The position numbers and the translations under genes are program-made. Of a DNA stretch of 64,000 nt, positions 1-12,798 are shown piece after piece. Origin of the DNA: Cryptomeria japonica (taxonomy: Eukaryota > Streptophyta > Pinopsida > Cupressales > Cupressaceae); the NCBI RefSeq assembly GCF_030272615.1, contig NC_081407.1:438991230-439055229 (forward strand), written 5' to 3'. The first letter of the stretch is position 1, and every line of letters starts with the position of its first letter. The notes under the pieces were generated by a model. It had not been told where the DNA came from, made no database searches, and saw only the letters and a list, made by a program, of their open reading frames with translations.

Positions 1-2186
1 CTATCCTTTCTTGCAAATAAACCATTTTTTCTTTTTCCCACAACTTGACTACATCGAGGGAAAACATGGCAGAGTGCATTGACAAAGTTGTTGCTTCCAC
101 TGCTGAGGCGTCCCTCAATGTCCTTATGATGGCACCATCCCCTATTCTCTCCTCCACACCAATTAAAACTCGAGGCTTGTTTGTACTTGGGGCCTTTTCC
201 CATTGTGCTAATGCCTAGATGGTAGGATGATAACCAGATCCAGTGTAACCCCCTTCCTTTTCAAATTTTGTAACAAACATAGGATCTAGTTGTTCTCTTA
301 TTTGATCCAATAAAAACATGGTCTCCAAATTCCAACCTGGTATGAGTATCATCCCACTCTCTTTAACTAATTCTCTAGCCTCCTCTAGAGTGACATGATC
401 TAAATTAACATCCTCATTAGATTGGATCTCATGAACTCCTTCAGGTGGACCTACCACTTGCAACCACAAGGTTTTAAACTTAGATGTTTTGATAAAGTTA
501 GCATCTAAAATAAACATATGAGCATAAATTGCTCGCTCATCTTCACATTCTTCAAGTGGAATGGGTCAGCCAAATGCACTCCTACTTTGAGGCTCCTCCA
601 CTATCAGTACATCCTGTGGAGGCACAGCAAGGATCTGCTTAACTACTTCATCAATAAATCCACCTTCAACCTGACCTCCTGCAACGTTTTCTTGTTGCTC
701 TAATGGTATATGCTCCTGATCTGGAACATATTCTCCTATCTCCTCATGATCCATATCATCCTCAATGTTGTATGTCCTAGTGAAAATGGATTCAAAATTA
801 TCAAACATTTTCTCAATCCTCACCACTAGTTCAATTTCCTTGGAAATTAGGGAACTTGGCCCTTGTCTCGTTCTCCAAGTTTATAAGAACTGCCCACTTT
901 TTTCTCCTTTGGAGGACTTGTTCTGTGGTGAGTCAATTTCTTATCACATCTTCATTCAGGTCCAGGTCATGATTGAATGACCCTCTCTTAATTTTAGCCT
1001 TAAGCCACTCTATAAATCCCTCAGGGTCAAAGTTCCTTCTCTTAGCATACCTCAATGCATATCTTGTCACTAGATAATTTTGCATTGTATCAAAAACCTT
1101 TCTTCCTATAGAAAGTTCACCAAACCTTGTGGACTGGGGAATCAAAGAGCCCTTCCTCTGTTTTGCCAAATGCAGCTTTTGAGTCCATAACATTTGCCAC
1201 ATAAATTCAAGGAAAGCTAATATATGAGAAACATAAATGGGCAATTCATGAGGAGGTTGAGCATACCCCTAAACCCTTATTATTGTATGATTTGAAAAGA
1301 GGATAACATCTACAAAATTGAACCTCCCCTGCTCATCCATTTGATTTTGCTTTGGTCTCAAAAAATCCATTACTTTGGCAAGAATTTTGTCCATTACTAC
1401 TCCTAGCCATGACATGATCTTCATAACAAAATGTTGATGGTATATCACATAATCAACACTCTCACATGTCATATCCCAAATGTGACACCATATCTGCATT
1501 AGGAAAGGGTTAGAACTCTTATCAAAGAATTTGAGTTGAAGACTTGGGCTCCTCTCATATTAGCACTGAAAGATAATCAAATGAGACAACAAGGAAGAAT
1601 ACTTCATTTCTATCTCCATGGGCTTGTCCACTACTACAATCAACCCTTCATGGATCTTCCTAGAGATATATGCAGCATAATTTAATTCTAAATTCACATA
1701 TTTGTGCTAAATTTTCATCCCCATTAGCATCCTTACTTCCGTGTCTTCCCCCAAAATATAACACAGAGCAAAATAAGTTTTAATAAAATGCTTTTCAAAT
1801 GATTCAACAACAAAAGGCTCTTTGTAAATTGGAATGATTGGGGCCACATCACCACACTAATCTCTCTTCCTAAATAATTGGACTTCCCTCTCCCTATAAT
1901 GTTGCTTTCTCTTCTGATATTCATTTTCAAACTTCTCCACATCAATGTCCATAATTGCACACACAGTTAGACCAAAGCAAATGACAATCTCCATAAGGCT
2001 TATATCAACCAAGACTGCACCTTCAGTAGTCCTTATTGTCTTAGAAGAAGGGTCATACATTGCTTCCAGACCTCTAATTAAATCCACCTCTACAAAAATA
2101 TCTGACACAATTAATTTAGCCATATCAAGTCTCCAAGGATTAGACCTAGAAATTGGTTCATCTCTGTTGTTGTAAAAGTGTTAGAA
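1..2186 (-). pseudogene. LTR-borne unknown ORF of E1, related to the LTR ORF of element F
   Basis: On the minus strand one frame can be followed from about 2186 to about 930, then after one frameshift in another frame to the window edge, roughly 700 codons. In-frame stops are mostly TAG, for example near 1859, 1709 and 1271, with at least one TAA near 1555. I recognise no catalytic domain. The stretch LIRGLEAMYDPSSKTIR followed by EGAVLVDI matches the pattern of LIRECIARYDPMSETIR followed by NGETLLAI in the LTR frame of element F, with similar spacing, so I infer homology. The C-terminal part is rich in Asp and Glu. It lies after integrase, inside the inferred 3' LTR. Function unknown. Confidence 0.5.
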
Positions 2187-4004
2187 TAAGTTCCAACCTC
2201 TTTCTGCAATGCGAGCATTACCACACCGCATACAACCATCCATTAAATCATCAACATCCTTAATGCTCGTGGTATATGTAGGAAGCACATCCAACAAGTC
2301 CTAATACAACATCGGTTCTTCTCTATCAGTACGCTTCGTTGTAGCCTCACTATGTTCTTCAACAATGACCTAGAGCGCTTGTGTGTATTCTTCAAGTCTA
2401 TCCCCAAGGACCTCATGTCTTTCTATCAAATTCACCTCAGGCACTTGAGCCTCCCTCTTCTTTCTTGAATCCTTAGGTTTTTTCTCTTTTGGCTCTTTTT
2501 CTTCTTTCAACACTGAGGTTTCTCCTTTCTTGCTAGTTATCTTCCTTTTTTCACTGGAACTACCACTGATTGGAAAACTTCCTAAACTGCTTGAGGACCT
2601 TCTAATTTCTCTGGCTCATCCTCTTGAATCCTGATAATAGGAGGGTTTTGTATAGTTGCATCGATCTAATCGATTTGATGCTTCTTTCCCTAAGAAGAAC
2701 TACCCCCCTTTAACATTATGACAATTCACAGGAACACCAAGATAGACTAGGGAAAACTATGACAATTCTAATCAAAAATACCCTACGGCTGACCATACAT
2801 ATACAATCTCCATTAAAAAAAAACTACAATTCAACTTGACAAATTGGGCAAGTTTGAGAACACTTACCATTTTCAGTCCACTTTAGCGTTATGACACATT
2901 CAATTTCTGCTCTTGCAGCACTTTCTTGCAGTTCCTACTCATCAAAGTGCTCTACTATCACACAGTCATAATTCAACAATTAGGGTTTCAATTGTGAATC
3001 AATTTGGCTCAAGTGATCATAAAAACCAGTGCATTGAATAATAAATGCAACAAGAAAATTGAATACACGTGAATAGCCATGCTTCGGTTTGAATTGCCAC
3101 CATTGATATTTGTCATGCAATCAGGTCAGATGGCTAGGACAAAGATAAAAATCCACATGCAATTCCACTAATGAATTCAAAAGCCACATCCGCCTTTTGA
3201 AAGGTCACTTAAGGTTCACTGCATACCCGCACACATACTAGCCCTTTTGACATTTCACATGCGGGAGTGCGGGATCTGCATTTCATAGTTCTCACAAATT
3301 TGCAACCTTTAGAATTTACCATGCAGTACTCACATGGGGGTGTGGGATACACATTTACTAATTATGCCTCCCGCAAGTCCGCCAAACTATCTGACCTCCA
3401 TAAAACCTACTCATAGGGATGGAAGATGACATCCTCTCACTAAGCCTTAAACATTATGTTTACCCCGCAAGCCCACTAAGCTTATTTCTTCTCATCAAAC
3501 CATGACATAGTAAGATGGAGAATTATAGATTTTGACTCCTCTCTCCCGCGTGCTTAGAAAGAAAACTCAAAGGTGAACCATGAGAGTGTGGGATCTTATT
3601 CCCCTTACTAATACAAAAATGCATACCTGCACCAACTGTATTTTGAAGGATTGACAAATTGCAGAACCACACAATGAACTTTCATGAGGCCGATAGATAT
3701 TGCTTGTAGGCCCATCATTGAGACACAAAAATGGGAAAGCAATCTGTGGGAACGAAGTAATTAATCTGAGCACACAAAGATATAGCACATGGAACTTAAA
3801 GCAAGGGTATAAGGGGTCGTTAAGGCCCTAGGACTAAGGGGACAACACATAAAAGGGTCCAAATGGCAAACAAAACCGTAGAAAACAAAGGAACCCCTTT
3901 CGGAATTAAAATTGCAAAATTAAACCTGACCCAATGGCTAAAAGGAGATAACAAAATTTAAAAATTCCCCGAGACAAAGATGCAAAAATTTTGTAGTCCT
4001 AACA
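1..4004 (-). mobile_element. Partial 3' LTR of gypsy element E1
   Basis: Downstream of the E1 integrase on the minus strand the sequence runs through AGAGCCAC into TGTTAGG at 4004, where I place the LTR start. Element F has the matching junction (AGAGCCAA then TGTTACT at 58433). The LTR would run past the left edge of the window, so it is over 4 kb long. Positions 2187-4003 show no convincing coding; 1-2186 carries a long frame described separately. The other LTR is not in the window, so this boundary is an inference from the junction match and from the position after pol. Confidence 0.55.
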
Positions 4005-4134
4005 GTGGCTCTTGTTGGGGACACTTGGGAGAACCAAGAAATGTGAGGATCCAAACTATGGGACGTAGACCACACCAAATATTTACAAATGTATACTATA
4101 TACAAACCCTAAACTACCATGCATGAAAACTTAG

Positions 4135-5205
4135 CTAAGCAAAGAAGTTTTTAAGGAACTGTCCATACACGGGCAACTCCAACACTTCACCTTCCACATT
4201 CTAGAGAAAATAAGAATCTTCACCATTATTTCATGCAATCACGAAAGGACCCATCCACAATGGTTCAAACTTCCCATGTTTTCCTTTGCCTTCTATCCTA
4301 GCATTCCATTGCAGAACCATGTCTCCAACATTGAATTTTCTCTCGACAGTCCTTTTATCAAAAAGGTATTTTGATTTTTGTTGCATCTTTAAATTATGTT
4401 TCTTAGCCTGGTCTCTAATCTCATCAAGATCCACTAGCCGTTCTATCCTTTCCTACATTGAATCTTCACTTTTACCATACTCTTGCATAAATTTATGGAT
4501 AGGAAAGAGATTGTTGATTGGTATTCTAGCTTGAGATCCATAAACCAGTTCAAATGGATATTTTCCTATAGCTTTCTTAACCATCAATCTATCTACCCAT
4601 AATACAAACTTAATCTTTGAATTACATGCTCTTTTGTTTTTCTCTAACATCCTCTTTATAATTTTCATAAGACTTTTATTGCTTGACTCAGCCTACCCAT
4701 TCCCCTAAGGATGATATGGGGCTGAATAGAAAATTTTAATTCCATAAGTGGCAAATAAGTCCTTAAATTCCTCAGACCTAAAACACATAGCATTATCCAC
4801 CACAAGTCTGACTGGTACTCCAAACCTTGTAAGTATATTATCTATCAAGAAATCAGTAACAGTCTTTCTTGTAGCATTCTTAGTGGGGATAGCTTCTATC
4901 CACTTGGTAAAATAGTTAGTGGCCACTAAGATCCACCTGTGCCCACCACTAGACTTGTATGCAATTTCTCCAATGAAATCCATTCCCCACTGATAAAAAG
5001 GGGCTTCTACATGCACCAACCTTAGGGGTAATGCACCCACAAATTTGAGCTTACCAGAAATTTTTTGACAAGACAAACATTTTCTTGTGTAAGCATGTAT
5101 ATCCCTAAATAATGTGGTCCAATAATAGCCTTCCCTCAAAACATTGTGAGAAGTTGTGTGTGTTGTAAAGTGTCCACCACAAATGCCTTCATGAAACTCT
5201 CTCAA
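4135..5205 (-). pseudogene. Ty3/gypsy integrase of E1 (decayed)
   Basis: Integrase would join element cDNA to the host chromosome. Reading from 5205 down, there is an N-terminal zinc-binding module (HEG, GGHF, then CLSC), then the core with Asp in GMDFIGE, Asp in VVDNA and Glu in AESSNK. A C-terminal part ends near 4135 after a WMGPFVIA motif typical of gypsy integrases. The conserved PQGNGQAE stretch reads P-stop-GNG-stop-AE here: both glutamine codons are TAG (about 4700-4715), as expected from CAG-to-TAG change. Further stops lie at about 4452 and 4230. It follows RNase H on the same strand. Inactive as it stands. Confidence 0.85.
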
Positions 5206-5211
5206 AATCTT

Positions 5212-5995
5212 TTAGAATTGATTTTGATCCAAACACAGGAGCAATGCTTCATCTCTATTTTTCCAAAATACATCATCATGAATCATAACATACTTATGAG
5301 CTCGCAGTTGGAGTGACCTATTTTTGTGGTCTTCAATCCCCTCAAGATATTCCATATATTGCAGAAAATGAGCAATATCTATGTACCACGGTTGCCTCTC
5401 TATACTAGTTATCTTATCACTAGACACTTCTATATTGTTCACTTGAGCAGCATCAAGATTGGACTCAACCATCAACTTAGTTAATCCTAGTCCTCTAACC
5501 AGCTTAGTGATTTGTATATCCATGTCAAACTTTTGAATTGTATTGATCCACCTACCCCTGCACCCAATCACTTCAGATTGAGAAAATACATCCTTAATCA
5601 CCGCATTAGGTACATATGCAACAACTTTGGCACATACCAGGTATGATCTCAAATTTTTTACCACTTTGACCAAGGCATATGCCTGTTTGTCCATGATATC
5701 CTACTTAAGTTCTGCATCTTGCAAGGTTTTACAAAAGAAGGCAATAGGTTTCTCAAATCCTTGATCATTCTTCTGTAATAATATTGCAGCAATGGTATGG
5801 AATGAAGAAAAAGAGAACAAATGGAAAGGTTTATCATACTCAGAGGATTTCGATATTGGGGCCTCTTTAATGGCCCTTTTAATGCTAGTGAAAGCATCCA
5901 ATGCTTCAGTTGTCCAATCACCCTTTTTTAGCATTTTGGCAATTGGCTTCACAATATCTACAAAATTTGAAACAAATCTCCTAACAAAATTGATC
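5212..5995 (-). pseudogene. gypsy RNase H domain of E1 (decayed)
   Basis: This links the RT of E1 to its integrase. It reads WTTEALDAFTSIKRAIKEAP, a typical gypsy RT-to-RNase H junction, then a block where the usual first catalytic Asp (normally within a DAS motif) is replaced by LFSFSSFHTIAAILLQ, followed by QAYALVKVVKNLRSYLV. The missing Asp suggests a structural rather than catalytic domain, as also seen in element F. A stop interrupts the frame at about 5701 (upstream of MDKQAYAL). The pattern is known for Tat-like elements, where a second RNase H does the work; none is seen in the E1 part present here. Confidence 0.7.
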
Positions 5996-5999
5996 TAAC

Positions 6000-6731
6000 A
6001 AAAGAATGACTATATTTCCTTTATAGTCTTTGGAATTGTAATCTTGTCAATTGTTGCTACTCTTTCAGGGTCTATTCTCACTCCTTTAGAAACAATATGC
6101 ACTAGCAACTTACCTTCTATTAAACCAAAGTTGCACTTCTTAGGATTCAATGAAATACCATAATCCAGTGCTTTTGTAAGAATCTTTTCCAAGTGTGCAC
6201 AATGGTCTTCAGCACGCTTTGAAAAGGCAATAAGGTCATCTTGGCATACAACCATGATTATATTTATCAGGTCTACAAATGCAACCTCCATAGCTCTCTG
6301 AAATGTTGCACCAGCGTTTGTCAAACCAAATGGCATTCTCACATAAATATAAGTTCCCCAAGGAGTTGTAAAAGCTATCTTGTATTCTCAGACTCCTTAA
6401 CTTTCACTTGGATATAAACTAAGAACCCATCCATCATGGATAAGAGTTCACAACCAGTCACTTTCTGTAACATAGCCTCCATATTTGGCAAAGGCTAATT
6501 GTCCTTTAGTGAAGAAATATTTAGGTTCCTAAAATCAACACACAATCTAATGTCCCCATTTTTCTTTCTGACAGACACTAGATTTGAGACCTAGGAGGAA
6601 TGTTTGATTGGCTTCATTATTCCCCCTCTCTTAAATTTGGTCAACTATTGCTACATATTTGGAGCTAAAACAAGATTGATCAGTCTTTGTTTCTAACTGA
6701 ATGGTTTAGCACCTAGTTTCAGAGGTATTTC
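6000..6731 (-). pseudogene. gypsy reverse transcriptase of E1, 5'-truncated
   Basis: Reverse transcriptase core on the minus strand. From about 6600 downward one can read VRKKNGDIRLCVDFRNLN, LPNMEAMLQKV, MMDGF, then MPFGLTNAGATFQRAM and the catalytic box as VCQDDLIAF (usual Y-x-D-D region; both Asp kept), ending with LNPKKCNF and SKGVRIDPERVATI. Several TAG and TGA stops and a frameshift near 6345-6385 break it. The gene is cut at 6731, about 30 codons before the usual start of the RT core, where the LTR of copia element A begins. Gag and protease of E1 are therefore absent from the window. Confidence 0.85.
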
Positions 6732-7995
6732 TTTTAGCAACAACAATGGAGGAAAATTGAGAGGGGGGGTGAATCAATTTTCACCAAATCTACAAACTTA
6801 AACATAAAAATAGATTTGATAAACTACAACAATAACATACATAAGAAAAAATTGATAGCACAACACACAACACCAAGATTTTGACATGGAAAACCCAGTT
6901 AAGGGAAAAACCATGGTGGGAACCTACCCACAATAAGATGATACTCTGTAGTAGTATGTGAAAATATTTCAATGGTAAATATACATGCATTCAAGCACAC
7001 TGACTAGAGCTCACTACTCAAAAGATAATGAAATGGAAGGCTACAACCTTCAGGGAAGTCTCAATGACTTACAACAAACTTTGGACTATAATCCGAAAGA
7101 AATGAACTGCAATAATAACATTTCCAAATGCCTGATGATAATTCTGGTTAAGCACAATTGTCTTCTCTGCAACACCAATCTCTCCTCAATGCATTACATC
7201 AAAAGATGAATCCTTGTTCGCACATACACCACTCTTTGATAATGCATACACAACTTTGATACCTAAATTACATGACAACATCACCTATTTATACAATTCA
7301 TCAACCTTGACAACAAGGTCAACTAAATCCTCAACTCACAATTACAAAATTACTTCACAGGATACAAAGATCAACCACCAGACCAATATAATGACTTACA
7401 TGCATAACATGGACCTAAATCAAATCTCCAAACATGCAACACCACCTAAAATCATGCTAAGATCAACCGCAACACACTACATCACCAGGAAAACCGCATA
7501 ACAGGAAGAACATCATCAATTCAACAAAATCACCAAGAACTTTTACAACGATCAATGCAAATCATAAAAACAAATAGGACACAATTAGGAAACACCAGCA
7601 AGCCCATTAGAATCGGCAGCAATAGTTGCACCAACACCACTTATCAAATCTTCATCGATCACCATCTGAAACTCAAGAACACTCAAACAACAACAACTTG
7701 TCATGAAGAAAAGCTAACCTGTGGAGCACCAAATCACGAACCATCTGAAATGAAGATACACAAGACCATCCCAAATAGTATCCCAAAATATCTGATCACA
7801 CTGGAATATACTGAAGGAAATACTGAACTCTACAAAGCACTGATCAAATAAATAAACTACAAAATAGGATCATCTGATAATAAAAATACTCCATACACCA
7901 TACCATAAACCCAAGAAACCAATCTGTAATTACCGGAGCAGGAATATGTTGACATCAATGACAACAACATATCCTAGCAGCAACAATATCCAACA
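6732..7995 (-). mobile_element. LTR of copia element A (3' LTR)
   Basis: About 1,264 bp, homologous in inverted orientation to the LTR of element D (24315-25571). On the minus strand it starts TGTTGGATATTG at 7995 after a purine-rich tract (7996-8010), and near its end has the C-tract seen in all copia LTRs here (6758-6775 on the plus strand as a G run). Its final bases near 6732 no longer read CA. A TATA-like box lies at 7285-7293. Plus-strand frames in this stretch are shadows. Confidence 0.75.
7285..7293 (-). promoter_or_regulatory. TATA-like box in LTR A
   Basis: Minus strand reads TATAAATAG, in the middle of the LTR where a U3 promoter is expected. No experimental support. Confidence 0.4.
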
Positions 7996-8089
7996 ATATC
8001 CCCCTTTGGCATTCATGGCAACATATGAATGTGAAAAACAATCAATCAAAGAAAGAAACATCTCTAGAAAACTCCCCCTAAGATCAAAA
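7996..8089 (-). mobile_element. 3' internal stub of element A with polypurine tract
   Basis: Matches, in reverse, element D from about 24213 to 24306: a purine tract next to the LTR, the TTGGCATTCATGGCAA quasi-palindrome (8006-8021), then a second purine-rich block (8071-8080). The match ends abruptly at 8089, where the LTR of element B begins. Confidence 0.65.
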
Positions 8090-10626
8090 TATTGAATACA
8101 AGATGTCACTGAGAGGGGGGAGTGAATCAGTGGTTTCCAGACTTTTTTCCTTTTCTATCCTATGTGTGTACATTGGTTAGAAGGTCTAACATAAAGAACA
8201 CATATCGGTTAGATAGGACAATGACACAAATACAACCACACACAAAAGGGACATCACATAAAACTGGATGTATGAGAAAAACCCAACATGGGAAAAACCT
8301 CGGTGAGAAATACTGTTGGATTCTACTGCTTCATTCCAGCATCACAATGAAACACTCGGTTACAACATTTAGGGTACCAACCCAAGTAGCACCACCCCTG
8401 CTTTTTGGGCACCAACCTAAGGAGCACCAACCCATTATTTTAGGGTACCAACCCAAGGAGAACCAATCCCTACACTGAGCTCCAACTCAGTGATTACAAG
8501 ATCATATAATATATACAAAATTAATCTCCTGATTACAAATGAGTTTTGTAACCACTGCAATATTTCTTCATTGTTGCAACCTTGGTGATTCATCCTCTAC
8601 CTCTTTTCTATCAGTACTCTGTTGTTTGTCGGTTCTCTTCTCTCTCTAACATACTACTGCTAACCACCACTGGTTTTCTTCACTCTGCCAGTTCTCTGCT
8701 ATCTGATCATTGCAGGTTCTCATCTTACCAAATCTTCACAGATTCTCACTCTTCTCTTCTCTTCTCTGCAATCTTCTCTGTCGGTTCAGTCACCACTGAT
8801 GCACTTCACTTTCAAACTCAATGATAGTCTACCGATTACCTTACCCTCACCGGTTGGACTCTTCTAACTGGTTCTCTCTCACACACTCAGTATCCTCTAT
8901 AATTGTTGATAAGCACTTGACTGATTATCTATCTGGTCTCACTCCCTTTACTGGCCTCACTTTCTCTGTGCAACAGCTCAAGAACTAGACTTTGATCTGC
9001 GTATTTATGCCAAGCCTTCCCGCCAAAATGACATTCAAACTTCTGGCACACAAGGGTTCCTTCATCAACCCCAAGGCAAACCAAATCCAATCAAATCTTC
9101 TTCCAAAGATCGACCACCTGCAATGGATCAAGCAAACTCCGTTGATCCCGCTGCGTCCAAAACATGTTTGCCATATTTGGTAAATATGACACCTCTTTCG
9201 GTCTACACTTGTCAAACACCTATGAAACAATCATGCAAATAGCTTCACCTACCCTAATCAACACCTGGACACTCAACCTTGATCATGAAGCCACTAAATC
9301 AGATCTCTGTCATCTGATCAGTCTTGAGTCGCACCCTTGTACTCCCAACCTATGAAACATGCTATCAACATTAATGTTGACCATTGACCACCTACCGCAC
9401 CGACAACACTTCACCAACCACAGCATGCATGACACATGTCTCCTACATGTCATCATTTTCGACATCCACCTCTACTAAGTCTTGTGAGTCAATTCAAACA
9501 AGATCACTGACCAACCACACAATTGGGTTTATCTACCAGTTCACAAACCTTGTCAGTTATACACTAACTGATCTGCCTTCAACCTTGCACTTTGCTTCTC
9601 TTTGAGTTGAACACCTGAATTGGTCACTTTACATGCCAAACCATAGCATACTCAACTTCATCAGACAAGAGCCCTTCACTTATCACTTTGTCAGCTTTAC
9701 TGGTGGACATCTATACCGGTAGTATCTTCTGCATGTATACTAGTAAGATACCGTGCACACCGGTGGCACCAAACTTAATCTTCATTCTAGCAACATCCTC
9801 TGTCCACAGTTGTTCACCATTGCCTTTATCTTCATCAACTCGAAAATCATCTCAACCAGTTTGTCAACATGACAAACCCATCACTCCTTTACTCTTCCTT
9901 CTTTGTCTCGGTAACTCAGCATGCCTACCTAGCTGATCTAGTGCATAACTCAGATTTCATGCACCTAAGGCAACTTAGTATTTCACTGGTTCATCATGTG
10001 TGAGTCTTCAATCACCTACCTTCAACTCTTCTATCTTATCTTAGAGGACTATGATTCATTTTGTGCATAATAGGAGATAAGCTCCACTTACGGGTGGGAG
10101 TGGATCCTTGTCATCTGCATCCAACATTGCACCAATATGGCATCCTTGTTTGAGCAGGCATATCCTCAAACATGCACATATGATCTGGTTGGGAACACTC
10201 ACTGTCAGTCTTCTCTTCACCCTGTGATATCTTCTTCATTCATTGACTGCATCTTTATCTAGTGGGAGTCCTATTGTTCCACATCCAAACATCCAACAAC
10301 ATATCGGTTGCCACTTCTTCATTAGCTCACCTTGCTTGCTCACTTGCGGGTTGGCAACAATGCACTGCCAACATATCACTTATCAGTTGTTATCCAATAT
10401 CGGTCTCCAGTCCTTATGTCTTCAACACAAGATAACTCTAACTTGTGTATCGGTGAATCCAATGATAATTATGCTAGATGACATTCTCTTTCTTACCCAT
10501 GACCTACTATACCAGTAACCTGCTATACTGGTTGACATCAATGACACCATTACTGGTTGACATCAATGACAACAATACCAATAATCTCTCATATCAGTTG
10601 ACATCAATGACAACACAATGCCAACA
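8090..10626 (-). mobile_element. 3' LTR of copia element B (2.5 kb)
   Basis: The plus-strand left end (TATTGAATACAAGATG) matches the truncated second copy at 21564 (TGTTGAACACAAGATG), and similarity continues to the point where that copy stops (about 8780 here, 22211 there). The right end is CCAACA at 10626, followed by a pyrimidine run that is the polypurine tract on the minus strand. The length of about 2,537 bp is long for a copia LTR. No coding region inside. Near the right end four copies of a 16-bp quasi-palindrome occur within 120 bp (10532, 10557 and 10598, plus 10637 just outside). Confidence 0.75.
8369..8470 (-). repeat. Short tandem repeats in LTR B
   Basis: Three degenerate copies of a unit with GGGCACCAACCCAAGGAGCA spaced 35-45 bp apart. 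The second LTR copy (21845-21895) has two, so the number differs between the LTRs. Confidence 0.6.
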
Positions 10627-12075
10627 ATCTCCCCTTTTGGCATTGATGTCAACATATGTAGTATCCGGCATACTACAGATTATCTCTCTCCCCATGTGTG
10701 TGTGTTATGGATTCTCACACATGTAGTATCTGGGATACTATAGATTCTTTCTCCCCCTTTGACAACAATGGAAAAGGGCACTAACATGATTTCTCTCCTC
10801 CTTTGACCACCATACATTGCATCCTCTCAATCCACATCACTTGAGATGGAGGGCTCAACCACTATCTAACACCAATTTCTCAACAACTAAGTGTATATAC
10901 AAACCACATGACAATTGCATATACATGTCTGAAACCAATTCAAGGAAAATGTGTTAGTAAATGCAAATTACCTATCATTTAGACTGCATCATCTCTTGTT
11001 GATATGCAAAAGTTATTCTAACCCCATTTTGCTAATATCTAGTGTAGAAGCTGACACTAATACTAATTGTATCTTCTTTGATACCAACTATTAGTTCTCC
11101 TGTGTAGGTAACTCTCCCTCTTTGCAAGAAACTTTCCCGGTGGTCCAGTTGTGATTTCAATAAAGTACAAATTGGATAGACATTGAAATACCTCACAACC
11201 CCGAACTGGTGAGCACATCCCAAAGTCTCAATCACACTAGTATAGCCATAGACATTTTCACTCCCCCTGTGTCCAGCTTGTCTGATACAAATCAAAAAAT
11301 ATGGTTGTGAACTTCCCCTGAGCCATAGATCTCATGTCATATTTGTATGTTAGGTTCTAAACTGGTTCTCTAGTCTACACCATATACTAGTTGAGTTGTG
11401 CATATGAGATCAACTAATGATTTTTCAGCTCCATAGCATCCATCACAACTTATGACATGATTTTCTATGAACATGATGCCATACCCTATTACTATCATGC
11501 CAAAATATCAAACAAGTTAGCCCAAAAATATGCAACCATACATGATCAACTACCAGGCTAACATATGTCATCCAAGCCTTTTTCCAATACCACCTAAAAA
11601 ATAAATACCTCAATCCGTGCTACCAGAGTTATTGTAATGATCTCAGACCTTCATTGTCTTACATAACCTGCAAATACTGATTAGTATCCATACTGATAAC
11701 ATACTACACATACCAGTTTCCTATCTTGCTCCATCATCTCTAATAGAGCATATTTCTCTAACTTCGGTCTTCTCGTGTCAATTGATTCCAAATGCAATTT
11801 AGCCATCCTATTGACACATGTAGCAACAATCTATCTCTCATTTGTAGATGTGTACCCAAGGCAGTAACAACACACATTTTCCATCTCATTTCCTTTCAGT
11901 ATCCCGATAGCAACATGTTCTTCCATTTGTCATTTTCATTAAGGGGGTTAATAATATTGTCAATGTGTTACTCCCCTAAGATTATGCATCTCCTTTAGGC
12001 CTTAGGAGATATCACTTGTGCATTGAATGCATAGTGTTGGTCCAAGATCCTACTCTCTTCCTTCTTCTTCCATAC
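10627..12075 (-). mobile_element. 3' noncoding internal region of B
   Basis: No convincing coding in 1.4 kb on either strand. It holds the polypurine tract (10627-10638, purine-rich on the minus strand) and a second purine tract 120 bp further in (10749-10760), each next to the shared quasi-palindrome. The RT, RNase H and integrase expected here in an autonomous copia element are absent. Confidence 0.6.
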
Positions 12076-12736
12076 CTACTTGGTCTCATTCTTCTTCCCA
12101 TTTTCAGTCTTGGGAGTAGGTCTTACCTTCTTCTGTCGATTGGTCCTTGCTCTACCAGATTCTGCCTCATGACCAGAAGCATTGTTGTAGAAGCAAACTA
12201 TGTTCATGTCAATCACATGATTGGAGGACCTTTTGTCAAACCGGCTGGACCATCTTCTTCTGGTCATGTTATTATAACTAGATACCAAAACCAGTGGACC
12301 TCTTGATCTTGTAAGAACAAAAACTCTTCTTCTTTTGTTACATGCAACACTTTGTCTCTCATATGCTCTATATCCATTTCCATGTTGAGCATAGCTACTA
12401 CACCAGCTGTCATGTGATTGAACTTTCCTATTCTTGCATTCATGACTTCTATACCCACATCCATTGTAGTTATAACATACATAATTTTCATTTCTTGAGG
12501 AATAAAATGGACTCTTCCTATTATGAAAAGGAATAGATCTATGCATGTTTTTGCATCTAGACATACTATGGCCATATGCATTACTTCTTGGACAAACTGC
12601 ATTCTTATTTCTAGACCTCTTTATGCATTCATCTAGCCTATGACCATAATCTTTGTAAGAGAAGCAATAACTGGTAAAGGATGGCATATGACTTACAAAT
12701 TTATTCTTCCATGCATGATGAGATCTTACTGGTTTA
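12076..12736 (-). pseudogene. Copia gag of B, C-terminal half with decayed zinc-knuckle array
   Basis: Gag C-terminus that would bind element RNA. Read on the minus strand from 12736, it has about five evenly spaced blocks of the CCHC knuckle type, such as CFSYKDYGHRLDEC and CPRSNAYGHSMSRC. In these the second Cys of Cx2C is now Tyr or Ser, and in CYNYNGCGYRSHEC the His is also gone. Cys-to-Tyr is a G-to-A change, the opposite-strand view of cytosine deamination. The tail is rich in Arg and Lys. The N-terminal half of this gag lies at 20183-21491; element C was inserted between them at GTTTA. No protease or pol follows. Confidence 0.7.
12732..12736. repeat. Left target-site duplication of C (GTTTA)
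   Basis: GTTTA directly abuts the TGTTGG start of the C LTR and is repeated exactly after the CA end at 20177. Confidence 0.9.
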
Positions 12737-12798
12737 TGTTGGCATATGGACACTCCAATGAGACATTGTATGTGATTGAAGGTTTTGTCATTAATGGC

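Noticed and set aside
6985-7851. Plus-strand frames 6985-7851
   Set aside because: Antisense to LTR A, Thr, Asn and His-rich by composition, not kept in LTR D.
8122-8824. Plus-strand frames in LTR B
   Set aside because: Not conserved in the second LTR copy, which has stops and indels; shadows of noncoding LTR.
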